Shown: in pieces, positions 1 through 8,870 of the stretch
Position numbering within the stretch: the stretch's first letter is position 1
How the letters are laid out: each line of letters starts with the position of its first letter
NCBI RefSeq assembly: GCF_007970185.1
Contig: NZ_CP042431.1
Span: 5,270,001 to 5,334,000, forward strand
DNA: 64,000 nt
Origin: Pseudobacter ginsenosidimutans
GTDB taxonomy: Bacteria; Bacteroidota; Bacteroidia; Chitinophagales; Chitinophagaceae
Reading direction: 5' to 3'
Translations under genes and position numbers: made by a program
Notes under the pieces: model-generated
Database searches by the model: none
The model's input: only the letters and a program-made list of their open reading frames with translations
What the model was told of the DNA's origin: nothing

Positions 1-1
1 T

Positions 2-436
2 TATGTAGACAAATGGGGCCGCAAAACCTTGCTGCTGATCGGCGCCGCAGGTATGACCATCTGCCTGGCGCTGGTGGGAGCAGCTTTTCATTTCGGGTTC
101 AACCAGGGACCGATGATCCTGGTGGCCATCCTGGCATATATCGCATTCTTCGCCATTTCGCTCGGACCGCTCACGTTTGTGGTGGTAGCCGAGATCTTCC
201 CCACTAATGTGCGCGGAAGAGCCATGTCCGTAGCCATTTTCTTTCTCTGGGTAGCGGTATTTGCCGTATCCCAGACCTTCCCGATGCTGCAGTCCTCCGT
301 TGGTCCGGCCATTACTTTCTGGATCTATGGGGTAATGTCTGTGATCGCTTTCTTTTTCGTGTGGCGGCTGGTGCCTGAAACCAAAGAGAAATCGCTCGAA
401 GAGATCGAGCAGTTCTGGAAAACCAAAGGCTTATAA
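2..436 (+). CDS. Sugar porter (MFS) transporter, C-terminal part
   Basis: This is the last 144 residues of a major facilitator sugar:proton symporter; the gene begins before the window. The frame is open from base 2 and starts with DKWGRK, the conserved loop between helices in sugar porters (D-R/K-x-G-R). Four hydrophobic segments follow, and the end carries PETKEKSLEEIE, the PETK-G-x-S-LEEIE signature of the XylE/GLUT-like family. It should sit in the inner membrane and bring in a monosaccharide. The glycosidase, esterase and sugar kinase downstream fit uptake of the sugar they release. The family is clear; the substrate cannot be read from this fragment. Confidence 0.9.
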   Translation, partial: YVDKWGRKTLLLIGAAGMTICLALVGAAFHFGFNQGPMILVAILAYIAFFAISLGPLTFVVVAEIFPTNVRGRAMSVAIFFLWVAVFAVSQTFPMLQSSVGPAITFWIYGVMSVIAFFFVWRLVPETKEKSLEEIEQFWKTKGL

Positions 437-476
437 ACTAAACAACTGTTTTCTTAAAATATTAAATCTAACGATC

Positions 477-1265
477 ATGCGCCTATACCCATTCACACTG
501 CTGATAGCAGTCAGTCTGTTTGTTTTCACAGGCTGTGATAAAAATGATGCTGATCCAAACAGGCCGATACTGGATATCTCCACAGATTTCGTGAAGAACA
601 AATCTGACCGCGATGTGGAAGTTGTACTGGAAATGACTGTTCCTGGTGGTATCAAAAATTTCCTGATCACCAAAGGAGTGAACCTGAAACCCGACGCCGA
701 TTTCGGAACGGATACCGTGGCGCCGGCTTCACTGGGTGATAATAAATTCAGGTACATTTTCCATTATACTTTGCAGAGACCTGAAATAGATAAACTGGTT
801 GGTTTCAATTTCAAGCTCATCGACAATGCCGGAAGGATCGTGGAAAAAGATCTTACCGTGCATACCGAAGCCAACGGAGCCGAAACCATTTATAACAGAA
901 GATGGAACCTGACCTCCACACTAAGGATCACGGCCACTCCAGCGGCAGAAGAGCTGGATCCCTGTTTGAAAGACAATATTTACTCTTTTGCGAAAGACAG
1001 CACCATGAGCGTTAACTACGGCCCATCCTGCGGATTCGACGGGCTTAATGTTCATGATAAATGGCAGCTGAGCGAAGATGAGAAAACTTTCACCTGGGAA
1101 TATTTCAACCTGTTCAATCCCGCACAAAGAACAACCGAAGTGTTCAATGTCCGCAGTATTTCCAGCTCCCAGCTGGTGATGGACATTACCATCGATCTGT
1201 CGTGGCTCGGGCCTCCCTATACAGATAAGGAGCAATTCGTTTATACTTTCAAACCTGCACCTTAA
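477..1265 (+). CDS. Putative lipoprotein with lipocalin-like C-terminal half
   Basis: A 262-residue protein with a type II signal peptide ending in FTGC (lipid cysteine near residue 20), so it is probably anchored in the outer membrane. The first half has beta-sandwich-like alternation. The second half begins NRRWNLTSTLRI and runs through WQLSEDEKTFTWEYF and a long C-terminal strand series, the pattern of small lipocalin-like domains common in Bacteroidota lipoproteins. It starts 40 bases after the transporter and ends 12 bases before the next lipoprotein gene, so it belongs to the glycan-use operon. A sugar-binding or surface role is inferred from context only. Confidence 0.6.
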   Translation: MRLYPFTLLIAVSLFVFTGCDKNDADPNRPILDISTDFVKNKSDRDVEVVLEMTVPGGIKNFLITKGVNLKPDADFGTDTVAPASLGDNKFRYIFHYTLQRPEIDKLVGFNFKLIDNAGRIVEKDLTVHTEANGAETIYNRRWNLTSTLRITATPAAEELDPCLKDNIYSFAKDSTMSVNYGPSCGFDGLNVHDKWQLSEDEKTFTWEYFNLFNPAQRTTEVFNVRSISSSQLVMDITIDLSWLGPPYTDKEQFVYTFKPAP

Positions 1266-1277
1266 TACCTTACCGCT

Positions 1278-2510
1278 ATGCAAAAAACAAAAAAACAAAA
1301 CATATTGGCTGCATCCGCCTTCGCTTTCGCATCTCTCCTGATGGCCGGCTGCACCAGCAACACGGAAAAGCCTGCTGAAGAAAAGAAGCAGCTTAGCCTG
1401 GATTCTGTTTCCTTCACTGCTGAAGAAGCGCCAGAATGGAGCCGCTTGTTCAAACGCACTTTCGGTTGGTTCGGCGGTGATGGCATCTTTGCCGTAACCC
1501 GCAATGGCCGCGAGAATCCCAATTCTTCAGCCGGCAGTGAAACCATCATCTGGTTCAGCGATACCATGCTGGGAGAGATAGGAGAGGATGGAAAATTGAA
1601 ACCTGGTTACGAAATGATCCACAATTCCATTTCCGTTTTGAAAGGATCAGAACCTGACAGCAACCGCATCAATTTCTACTGGCCGAAAGAAAGTGGAAAG
1701 AACAAATCGCTCTTTGTACCCAATACACCAGGCACCGGAGCTGATGAATATTACTGGATGGGAGATGGCTTCGTGAACCAGGCCAGGAACAATGATCTCT
1801 ATATCTTCGGTTACCGCATCAAAGATACCCACGATGGTTCCCCTTTTCCATTTAAAGAAATGGGCAATACCCTGGTGGTATTACCAGGCAACAGTCAGCC
1901 CCCCTTCACTTCCCAAAGACAGATCGATATTCCATTTTTCCTGGGGAAAAAAGTAGACAGCACAGGTTCATTCGGCGCAGGAATTTTTGTGAATACGAAA
2001 GAAGCAGGCGCTACCGATCCTGATGGATATGTATATGTCTACGGCATCCGGGGAATGAAGAAGGAGCTGATGATCGCACGCGTGGAGCCCGCCTCCATAG
2101 AGGACTTCGGCCAATGGCGTTTCTTTGATGGTAATGGCTGGACCAATGATCTCACGAAGATCAAAACGGTTACAGACAGTCTCTCCAATGAGCTCGGCAT
2201 GATGCGACTGAAAGATGGCCGCTATGCACTGGTATTCCAGGAAGAAGGACTGGGAAAATATGTGGCCATGCGTTTGTCCAATTCTCCCGTTGGTCCGTTC
2301 GGCAAAGTGATCAGGCTCTTCGATTGCAGCGCTTCTGTTGCAGAAGATAAGGACTTCTTTCCTTACAATGCCAAAGTGCATCCTGTGCTCTCGCAGCCCA
2401 ATGAATTGCTGATCAGCTATAACGTAAACTCTTTCGATTTCTTCAACGACGTGAAAGAGCATCCGCAATTGTACCGTCCACGTTTCGTTCGCGTAAAAAT
2501 AAACGAATAG
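1278..2510 (+). CDS. Lipoprotein, DUF4185/DUF5005-like five-bladed propeller candidate
   Basis: A 410-residue protein with a lipoprotein signal peptide (LLMAGC, cysteine near residue 25). The body has repeated strands with FGGDGIF, TIIWFSDTMLG, MIHNSISV, YYWMGDGF and YVYVYGIRGMKK, which resemble the DUF4185/DUF5005 group of predicted carbohydrate-active beta-propellers related in fold to GH43. I assign the fold by motif resemblance only and see no catalytic triad that can be named with confidence. The stop codon is one base from the start of the esterase gene, so the two are probably translated together. It likely acts on or binds a glycan at the cell surface. Confidence 0.55.
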   Translation: MQKTKKQNILAASAFAFASLLMAGCTSNTEKPAEEKKQLSLDSVSFTAEEAPEWSRLFKRTFGWFGGDGIFAVTRNGRENPNSSAGSETIIWFSDTMLGEIGEDGKLKPGYEMIHNSISVLKGSEPDSNRINFYWPKESGKNKSLFVPNTPGTGADEYYWMGDGFVNQARNNDLYIFGYRIKDTHDGSPFPFKEMGNTLVVLPGNSQPPFTSQRQIDIPFFLGKKVDSTGSFGAGIFVNTKEAGATDPDGYVYVYGIRGMKKELMIARVEPASIEDFGQWRFFDGNGWTNDLTKIKTVTDSLSNELGMMRLKDGRYALVFQEEGLGKYVAMRLSNSPVGPFGKVIRLFDCSASVAEDKDFFPYNAKVHPVLSQPNELLISYNVNSFDFFNDVKEHPQLYRPRFVRVKINE

Positions 2511-2511
2511 C

Positions 2512-4017
2512 ATGCGCGCTCTGATACTTTATACAGCATTCTCTGGCTGGGCTGTGTTTGGCGGCCCGGCCGCTTTTGCTGCACCGCCTTCGTTCACGCT
2601 GGCCAACACCATCCAGTCCAATATGGTGCTGCAACAGGCAAAGCCTTTTAATGTATGGGGTAATGCTGCTGCCGGTACAAAGGTAGAAGTGCAGGCAGAT
2701 TGGATGCAGCAACCTGTTTCCACTACGGCTGCTCAACAGGAATGGTTAACCGAAATTCCAGTCCCTAAAGCAAAGCCCGGTGATTTTACGCCGCATACCA
2801 TCCGCATTTCTTCGGGTAAGGATACTGTTTGGCTAAGGAATGTTCTGATCGGGGAAGTGTGGGTGTGCAGCGGACAAAGTAATATGGACATGGAATTGAA
2901 GCCATTCATTCCCTGGCTGCGTGGCGTGGTGAATTTTGAACAGGAGATACAGCATGCGGATTACCCGGCAATCCGATTATATAATGTGCGCACTGATTTT
3001 AGATCGAAGCCGGAGAATGATTGCATCAATGGTTCCTGGAAGATCTGTTCGCCCGCTAACGCAGCGGATTTTAGCGGTGTGGCTTATTTCTTTGGCCGCG
3101 AATTGTTCCAGCAATTGAATTTACCTGTAGGCCTTGTGGTGAGCAGCGTAGGCGGCTCCAGCTGTCAGGCATGGACCAGCAGGGAAACCATGGAAGCTGA
3201 ACCTGAACTGAATCAAAAATTTTTATACCCTTACGATACCAGCGCCCGCGCAAAAGAGCCGCTGGACTCTGTGGTCACTTTCGAGAAAGTGGTTCGTCCC
3301 ACATTGTTCTATAATGCCATGATCTACCCGCTGCGTCACCTGAGCATCAGTGGCTTTCTCTGGTACCAGGGAGAGAGTAATCGTTTTGAAAGAGAATCCT
3401 ATACAAAGCTCACCAGCGCCATGATCAACAACTGGCGTGAATTGTTCAAACAGGGCGATCTGCCTTTCTATTATGTGCAGGTGGCTCCATTCAAATGGGA
3501 AGGTGATACTACCTGGACCAACTACTATGCTTATTTCCGGGAAGCGCAGGATAAGATCCGTGGCCAGCAAAAGAATACAGATATGGCTGTGATCCTTGAT
3601 CTGGGTGAAGCTGATGATCTGCATCCGCGGAACAAACAACTGGTTGGTATCCGTTTGGCTAAAATGGCGCTGAACAATCAATACAGGAAGCCACGCGTAC
3701 ACCAGGGACCTGCTTACAAAAGTATGCGCGTGGAAGGAAATTGGGTGAAGATCTCGTTTGACACAAATGCGGGGCTTACTACCAATGATGCACAAGCGCC
3801 ATTGCACTTTTATATTGCAGGAGTGGACAAACAATTTCTTCCCGCCAAAGCGGAGATTCACGGCAATGAAGTGTGGGTAAAGGCTGCGGCTGTTCCCAAA
3901 CCCGTTGCTGTCAGGTATGCTTTTACCAATTACCCGGTAACCAATTTATGTAACAAGGAGGGATGGCCTGCTTATCCGTTTCGTACTGATAACTGGGCCG
4001 AGCAATCCAAACAATAA
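2512..4017 (+). CDS. Sialate O-acetylesterase family (SASA) carbohydrate esterase
   Basis: A 501-residue exported esterase of the SASA/SGNH type, which removes O-acetyl groups from sugars. A signal peptide of about 24 residues ends in AFAA. The nucleophile block is GEVWVCSGQSNMDMEL with Ser at about 123. The central block has WYQGESN, and the C-terminal acid/base pair is DDLHPRNKQLVGIRLA, with Asp and His at about 368 and 371. These are the hallmarks of the family, and the length is normal. It lies one base behind the previous lipoprotein and 15 bases before the GH92 gene, so it probably deacetylates the glycan those enzymes handle. True sialic acid specificity is not implied, since plant and microbial glycans are equally likely substrates. 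Confidence 0.88.
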   Translation: MRALILYTAFSGWAVFGGPAAFAAPPSFTLANTIQSNMVLQQAKPFNVWGNAAAGTKVEVQADWMQQPVSTTAAQQEWLTEIPVPKAKPGDFTPHTIRISSGKDTVWLRNVLIGEVWVCSGQSNMDMELKPFIPWLRGVVNFEQEIQHADYPAIRLYNVRTDFRSKPENDCINGSWKICSPANAADFSGVAYFFGRELFQQLNLPVGLVVSSVGGSSCQAWTSRETMEAEPELNQKFLYPYDTSARAKEPLDSVVTFEKVVRPTLFYNAMIYPLRHLSISGFLWYQGESNRFERESYTKLTSAMINNWRELFKQGDLPFYYVQVAPFKWEGDTTWTNYYAYFREAQDKIRGQQKNTDMAVILDLGEADDLHPRNKQLVGIRLAKMALNNQYRKPRVHQGPAYKSMRVEGNWVKISFDTNAGLTTNDAQAPLHFYIAGVDKQFLPAKAEIHGNEVWVKAAAVPKPVAVRYAFTNYPVTNLCNKEGWPAYPFRTDNWAEQSKQ

Positions 4018-4032
4018 ACTATTGCGTTGGCT

Positions 4033-6741
4033 ATGAAAAAATATTTTCTGTTTTTTATTACAATTTTTTTGGTTGAGGTTCTGATGGCCGGCCCTGGCAA
4101 TATCGCTCCGAACGCCACTGTTACGGTTTCCACTTCAAAGGATGCTGATTCCGGAGGAGGCAACGTAACAGATGGCCGGATCGGTATCGACGGCATTGGC
4201 GAATGGGCCTGTGAAGGTGTTACCACAGACTGGGGGTATATCCGTTTTCCCTGGGTGCAGCTTGAATGGAAAACACCACAGGTGATCAACCGCATAGTGT
4301 TGTATGATCGCGCTTCACTGAAGGAGCATATTGCCGGTGGCAGGCTGGAGTTCAGTGATGGTAGCCGGATCTGGGTGAACCAGTTGCCGAATGATGGAAC
4401 CGGAAAGTCAATTTCTTTTCCGGACAAAACAGTTACCTGGGTAAAGTTTGTTGTTACCGATGGTAATGGCAGTGACCTTGGTTTCTCCGAAATTGAAGTA
4501 TATGAATCTCCCGTACAAAGTAAAGACTATGTGAGCTGGGTGGATCCTTATATCGAAACCAACCGGGGGCGTTATATTTTCTTCATCACCGGCAACAGGC
4601 CCTTCGGTATGGTAGGCGCTGCTCCACACACACGCAATAAGAATCAAAATGGTGGTGGTTATAATTACAATGAAGATCATATCCTCGGATTTGGTCAGAT
4701 CCATTGCTGGATGTTGTCAGGTGTTGATGTGATGCCGGTTGCTCCATCGGTGGATCCCACCAGGGGGCCATCTGCCTGGAAAGCCCGTTTCAATCATGAT
4801 GATGAAATTGTGCAGCCAGGATATCAGCGCGTATTTCTCCATGAGCCGAAATCCTGGGTGGAACTGACTTCCACGGAGCGGGTGAGTTTTTACCGTTTCA
4901 CCTGGACGCAGGATATGAAAGCGCGCATACTCACCAACCTGGGCACGCATGTAAGCAATGCCACGATGGCCAATGTAGATGTACGGAAAGTGAATGATCA
5001 TGAGATTGAAGGCTCTTTCAGTTCTATCAAACGTTACTGGGGCGGACCAAAGGATGTGAAGATATTTTTCGTGATGCAATTTGATAAACCGATCGAAGAG
5101 CTCGATGGTTGGAATGGAAGCAAAGCTTCAAAAGGTATTAACACCATTCAAGGCGATAGTGCCGGATATGCTGCAGCTTTCAATTTGAAGGCCGGCGACC
5201 AGGTGAAGATGAAGATCGCTATCTCTTACACAACCATCGATAATGCCAGGAAAAATCTGAATGCGGAATGCAGCACCTGGGATTTCGATAAAGTGAAAAA
5301 AGAGTCACAGGAAATATGGAATGAATGGTTGGGTAAGATGGATGTACAGGGGGGAACTGTTGCACAAAAAGTAAAATTCTATACAGACCTCTGGCATGTA
5401 TTGCTGGGCAGACATAAGATCAATGATGTTTCCGGTGATTATCCAGATCGAACAGAAGGTAAGCGCGACGGTACTTTCACCGATGCCGTGTTCAAAATAA
5501 AAACAGTTCCGAAGAATGCTGATGGCAGTCTGAAGTTCAATATGTACAATTCCGATGCCTGGTGGCTCACGCAATGGAACCTGAATGTATTGTGGGGACT
5601 GGCATGGCCTGAAGTGCAGGATGAAATGAGCGCCAGCATGATTGAATATGCGAATAATGGAGGACTCCTGCCAAGAGGTCCTTCAGGCGGTGGCTACTCT
5701 TATATCATGACCGGTAATCCCGCTGCCAGTCTGATTGTGAGCACCTGCATGAAAGGATTGCTCACCAAAGCTGCCCCTGCAAAAGCATACGAGATCATCA
5801 AACGAAACCAAATGCCCGGCGGTATGCTGGGTGGAGGCAGCGGTCCATTCAGCAGATCGCAGGACGTGGAGTTCTACATCAAAAAAGGATGGTGGCCCGG
5901 CAATGCAGGCATCACAATCGAAGCCGCATTCCAGGACTGGGGCGCCGCGCAGATGGCGCAAAAGCTTGGAAAGAAAAAAGACTATGCTTATTTCATGAAG
6001 CGTTCTGCCAGTTGGAAGAACTGCTTCGATACCACGCAGAAATTACTATTCCCGAAAGATGCGAATGGGAAATTCGTACACAGCAATCCGCTCAGTGGTG
6101 AAGGCTGGGTGGAAGCCAATGCCTGGCAGGGAAGTTTCGGTGTGTCGCATGATATTACAGGACTTGCAAAATTGATGGGTGGGGAAGATGTGTTGTGTGA
6201 GAAACTCAACTACGCATTTGAAAAAGCAGCTGCCAGTGATTTCGTATTTGCCTACAACGATGGTTATGTGAGTTATGCCAATCAGCCCGGATGCTCCAAT
6301 GCCCATGTATTCAATCATGCAGGCCAGCCCTGGCTCAGTCAGTATTGGGTACGCAGGGTGAAGGAGCAGGCTTACGGAGGAATAACGCCAGACATGGGTT
6401 ATGGCGGTCATGATGAAGACCAGGGGCAAATGGGCGGCGTGAGCGCGTTGATGGCAATCGGCCTATTCAGTCTTACAGGCAATGAAGCAATAACGCCAAC
6501 TTATGATATTACTTCGCCCATCTTCGATAAGATCACTATCAGACTGGATAACCGTTATTACAAAGGCAAACAGTTCGTGATCAGAACGCATAACAACAGT
6601 GCTGCAAATTGCTATATCCAGCGCGCAACGCTGAACGGGGCAAACCAGCAGCTGGTCAGCTTTCCGCATGAGGCATTTGCCAATGGGGGAGAGCTGGAGA
6701 TCTGGTTGGGAGATCAACCAAATAAGAATTGGGGTAAGTAG
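4033..6741 (+). CDS. GH92-family glycosidase with N-terminal discoidin-like domain
   Basis: A 902-residue exported protein. An upstream TTG at 4027 is in frame, but the ATG at 4033 directly precedes a normal signal peptide and is preferred. Residues about 25-165 look like an F5/8 type C (discoidin) carbohydrate-binding domain. The rest follows GH92 exo-alpha-mannosidases: DPYIET near the start of the domain, NSDAWWLTQWNLN, GMLGGG, FNHAGQPWLSQYW and an acidic GQM block. The family normally has G-N-D-D-x-GQM; here it reads GHDEDQGQM, and the usual GNEP...H calcium/substrate segment before the NHAGQPW block is replaced by QPGCSNAH. It is therefore a divergent subfamily whose substrate may not be plain alpha-mannoside. 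The operon also contains an esterase and a sugar kinase. Confidence 0.85.
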   Translation: MKKYFLFFITIFLVEVLMAGPGNIAPNATVTVSTSKDADSGGGNVTDGRIGIDGIGEWACEGVTTDWGYIRFPWVQLEWKTPQVINRIVLYDRASLKEHIAGGRLEFSDGSRIWVNQLPNDGTGKSISFPDKTVTWVKFVVTDGNGSDLGFSEIEVYESPVQSKDYVSWVDPYIETNRGRYIFFITGNRPFGMVGAAPHTRNKNQNGGGYNYNEDHILGFGQIHCWMLSGVDVMPVAPSVDPTRGPSAWKARFNHDDEIVQPGYQRVFLHEPKSWVELTSTERVSFYRFTWTQDMKARILTNLGTHVSNATMANVDVRKVNDHEIEGSFSSIKRYWGGPKDVKIFFVMQFDKPIEELDGWNGSKASKGINTIQGDSAGYAAAFNLKAGDQVKMKIAISYTTIDNARKNLNAECSTWDFDKVKKESQEIWNEWLGKMDVQGGTVAQKVKFYTDLWHVLLGRHKINDVSGDYPDRTEGKRDGTFTDAVFKIKTVPKNADGSLKFNMYNSDAWWLTQWNLNVLWGLAWPEVQDEMSASMIEYANNGGLLPRGPSGGGYSYIMTGNPAASLIVSTCMKGLLTKAAPAKAYEIIKRNQMPGGMLGGGSGPFSRSQDVEFYIKKGWWPGNAGITIEAAFQDWGAAQMAQKLGKKKDYAYFMKRSASWKNCFDTTQKLLFPKDANGKFVHSNPLSGEGWVEANAWQGSFGVSHDITGLAKLMGGEDVLCEKLNYAFEKAAASDFVFAYNDGYVSYANQPGCSNAHVFNHAGQPWLSQYWVRRVKEQAYGGITPDMGYGGHDEDQGQMGGVSALMAIGLFSLTGNEAITPTYDITSPIFDKITIRLDNRYYKGKQFVIRTHNNSAANCYIQRATLNGANQQLVSFPHEAFANGGELEIWLGDQPNKNWGK

Positions 6742-6763
6742 AAAAATAGAATATTGGAATACA

Positions 6764-6780
6764 GTTCGCCGGAAGCGAAC
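6764..6780. repeat. Perfect short hairpin after the GH92 gene
   Basis: The arms GTTCGC and GCGAAC (6 bp, perfect) enclose a five-base loop CGGAA, 22 bases after the GH92 stop codon. No T-run follows on the plus strand, so it is not a classic terminator. With the REP-like copies just downstream it forms part of a palindrome-rich intergenic segment. Confidence 0.6.
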
Positions 6781-6792
6781 AAATTAAAATCA

Positions 6793-6862
6793 CTCGCCGG
6801 GAGGCAAGCGATTGGGCACTGCGAAAGTAAGAGCGGAGAGCCGCCAGCCACTCGCCTCCCGG
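6793..6862. repeat. Inverted pair of REP-like elements
   Basis: Copy 1 (6793-6816) reads CTCGCCGGGAGGCAAGCGAT followed by TGGG. Copy 2 (6844-6862) is its reverse-complement relative, matching about 15 of 19 bases. Each copy has a small palindromic core (CTCGCC-GGGA-GGCGAG in the consensus) followed by a conserved CGACTGG-like tail. Close relatives occur at 35916-35939 (21 of 24 bases match copy 1) and 36060-36080. This layout of short palindromes, non-coding, in inverted pairs, matches REP/BIME elements, which in other bacteria are mobilised by RAYT transposases. It lies between the GH92 and ROK genes and could affect mRNA stability in the operon. Confidence 0.65.
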
Positions 6863-6880
6863 TTAGTGGCAACTATTTCA

Positions 6881-6895
6881 GTAGCCTCCGGCTAC
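6881..6895. repeat. Perfect hairpin before the ROK kinase start
   Basis: GTAGCC-TCC-GGCTAC forms a 6-bp perfect stem with a three-base loop, 15 bases before the kinase start codon. It could hide or expose the translation start. No regulator is implied by the sequence itself. Confidence 0.5.
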
Positions 6896-6910
6896 GATTC
6901 AATTAAGAAA

Positions 6911-7765
6911 ATGAAAGTCCTCGGAATAGATATCGGTGGTTCACATATCAGCACCTGTATAGTGGAGTTGAACAATGCCAGTTTTCTAAGGGAAACGGAA
7001 GTGCATGCAAAAGTTGATCCTTCAGGTTCTTCAGAAAACCTTATCAGCGCCTGGGCTGCTGTTATCAGGGAAAGTTTTGAAAAAGCGGGTGAGCCTGTGG
7101 GTTATATCGGAATCGCCATGCCCGGTCCATTCGATTATGAGAAAGGGATCAGCCTGGTAACCGGCCTTCACAAATTTGAGTCCTTATACGGGCTCAATGT
7201 AAAAGAATTGCTTGCTGGTTCTTTAGGGATAGATCCTGATAAGATCCGTTTCATCAACGATGCTTCCGCCTTCCTCCTGGGAGAAGTGAAAGGCGGCGCC
7301 GGCAAAGGATTCGCCAATGCCGCCGGCATCACACTGGGTACCGGTCTTGGTTCTGCCGGTTATTTCCTGCATACTTTGCAGGATGGCGATCTCTGGTGTA
7401 CACCATTCAAGGCGTCAAGGGCAGAAGATTATCTCTGTAGCCGGTGGGTGGTGCAGGAATACAAAAGAATATCCGGAAAAACCATTTCCGGTGTAAAAGA
7501 CCTGATGCATGATGATTACAGGGATGAATATGCGAAACAGGTATTCGATGTATTCGGGCAGCACCTGGGTGAGGTATTGCTGATGAAATATCCGCCTTCC
7601 ATTCAGGATGTGGTGGTGATCGGTGGTAATATCGCAAAGGCATGGGATTGCTTCATACCAGCTGCACAGCAGTATCTTGCAGCACAGGGCGCAAGCATGA
7701 ACCTGCAACCAGCCTTGCTGGGAGAGGATGCCGCTATCATGGGAGCCGCCTGTCTCTGGAGCTAG
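6911..7765 (+). CDS. ROK-family sugar kinase
   Basis: A 284-residue cytoplasmic kinase. The ATG at 6911 gives MKVLGIDIGGSH at the extreme N-terminus, the usual ROK start; upstream in-frame codons run through the REP palindromes and are rejected. GIDIGGS binds phosphate, FINDASA holds the likely catalytic Asp at 117, and AAGITLGTGLGSAGYF is the second ATP loop. The CxCGxxGCxE zinc motif of most ROK proteins is absent, as in the subset closer to polyphosphate/ATP glucokinases. It probably phosphorylates the hexose released by the glycosidase and imported by the sugar porter. Hexose identity (glucose, mannose or N-acetylmannosamine) is open. It ends one base from the convergent kelch gene. Confidence 0.85.
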   Translation: MKVLGIDIGGSHISTCIVELNNASFLRETEVHAKVDPSGSSENLISAWAAVIRESFEKAGEPVGYIGIAMPGPFDYEKGISLVTGLHKFESLYGLNVKELLAGSLGIDPDKIRFINDASAFLLGEVKGGAGKGFANAAGITLGTGLGSAGYFLHTLQDGDLWCTPFKASRAEDYLCSRWVVQEYKRISGKTISGVKDLMHDDYRDEYAKQVFDVFGQHLGEVLLMKYPPSIQDVVVIGGNIAKAWDCFIPAAQQYLAAQGASMNLQPALLGEDAAIMGAACLWS

Positions 7766-7766
7766 A

Positions 7767-8735
7767 TCAGCCGGGAATGTATTCGTACAGTTTTCCCTTT
7801 GTGGTGAAACCGAAAACCTTGTTGTTGTACATGTGAAGGTAAGTGACAGGGCCCAATGCAGCCTGCTCCGGAACTTTGTTCATTTCTCTCCATTTGTTGG
7901 CAGCAGGATCAAACTCGAACAATTCTTTATGCTGACCCAATACATAACCTTTACCATTTTGTGTAAAGGTTATGGCATTTTCAGCCCTTTGCATTTCAAC
8001 AGGGAACTGAGCGATCTTTGTTGTTTGCTGATCGGCAGGATTGTAAACGGCGCATTCTTTGGTGAACACACTGCCGGGCACATTATTATTGTATCCTGCT
8101 CCGAAATGAAGTTTGTTGTTGAGCAGGAAGGCGAATCCGCTACTGCCGCAATTGGCGCCAACCTGATTGAAGTTCTGACTCCATGATTCAGTAGCCAGAT
8201 CAAACACATATACTCTTCGCTGAATGGTTTCGTTCCCCTGTCTTTCATCTATCTGTAAAGTGTTGTGCAGTTTTCCTTCATGGATGAAAGCGGTGCCATC
8301 GCCTCCGGCAACGGGACAATCAGGCAAACGACGCCAGGGATTGGAAGCTTCAGGATCGAATTCCCACCAGTCGCTGAGGAACTGGCCGGCTCCATATCTT
8401 CCATTACCGATATATGCTTTGTTATTGTGTACGGCTACAGCGCAGGCCCAGCGGGACTCAAATTCTGAGGGCAGTGTGAAACTACCTGTCCAGTCCTTAC
8501 GCGAAAAATCATAGATATGCAAGTCTCCTTCAGTACTGCCGAAAAATGCTTTATCGTTGATCACGAAGCTCCATTTGGCTGTTCCGATATTCCTTTCCTT
8601 CCCGCTGTTGATGGTTTCCCAACGATCATGAGGAGGCGAAGGGTTTTCATTTTTATCTTTTTTACAATACGATCCGGTGATGGCGATCACCAGTGCGCAG
8701 AGTAGGATGCCAAGTTGATCAGGTAATTGTCTCAT
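7767..8735 (-). CDS. Kelch-repeat lipoprotein
   Basis: A 322-residue secreted protein with a signal peptide ending in ITGSYC followed by KKDK. The lipobox is weak, but the CKKDK pattern matches other lipoproteins here. The body shows about six kelch-type blades with repeated 'N-x-K-x-Y/F-x-G' and 'Y-D-x-x-x-x-x-W' elements (NDKAFFGS, NNKAYIGNGRYG, NNKLHFGAGYN, NNKVFGF). The fold is a six-bladed beta-propeller, probably on the cell surface, with ligand unknown. The protein resembles the broken kelch gene immediately upstream (8871-9814), so the two look like a tandem duplication. The terminator at 8812-8840 separates them. Confidence 0.75.
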   Translation of the reverse strand: MRQLPDQLGILLCALVIAITGSYCKKDKNENPSPPHDRWETINSGKERNIGTAKWSFVINDKAFFGSTEGDLHIYDFSRKDWTGSFTLPSEFESRWACAVAVHNNKAYIGNGRYGAGQFLSDWWEFDPEASNPWRRLPDCPVAGGDGTAFIHEGKLHNTLQIDERQGNETIQRRVYVFDLATESWSQNFNQVGANCGSSGFAFLLNNKLHFGAGYNNNVPGSVFTKECAVYNPADQQTTKIAQFPVEMQRAENAITFTQNGKGYVLGQHKELFEFDPAANKWREMNKVPEQAALGPVTYLHMYNNKVFGFTTKGKLYEYIPG

Positions 8736-8811
8736 ACAATCAGGTTATGCTTGATTAGGTGAATACCTGACAACAAAATTGGGCTAAGTGTTGGGTGGGT
8801 AAATGTTAAAA

Positions 8812-8840
8812 CAGTCCGGAGTGTTGAAAACTCCGGACTG
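8812..8840 (-). terminator. Rho-independent terminator after the upstream kelch gene
   Basis: An 11-bp perfect stem (CAGTCCGGAGT / ACTCCGGACTG) with a seven-base loop. On the minus strand it is followed by TTTTAACATTT, so it should stop transcription that has run through 9814-8871 before it reaches the second kelch gene. Confidence 0.8.
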
Positions 8841-8870
8841 TATTGTAGTGTTTGTGGGTCCTGGTGTTGA

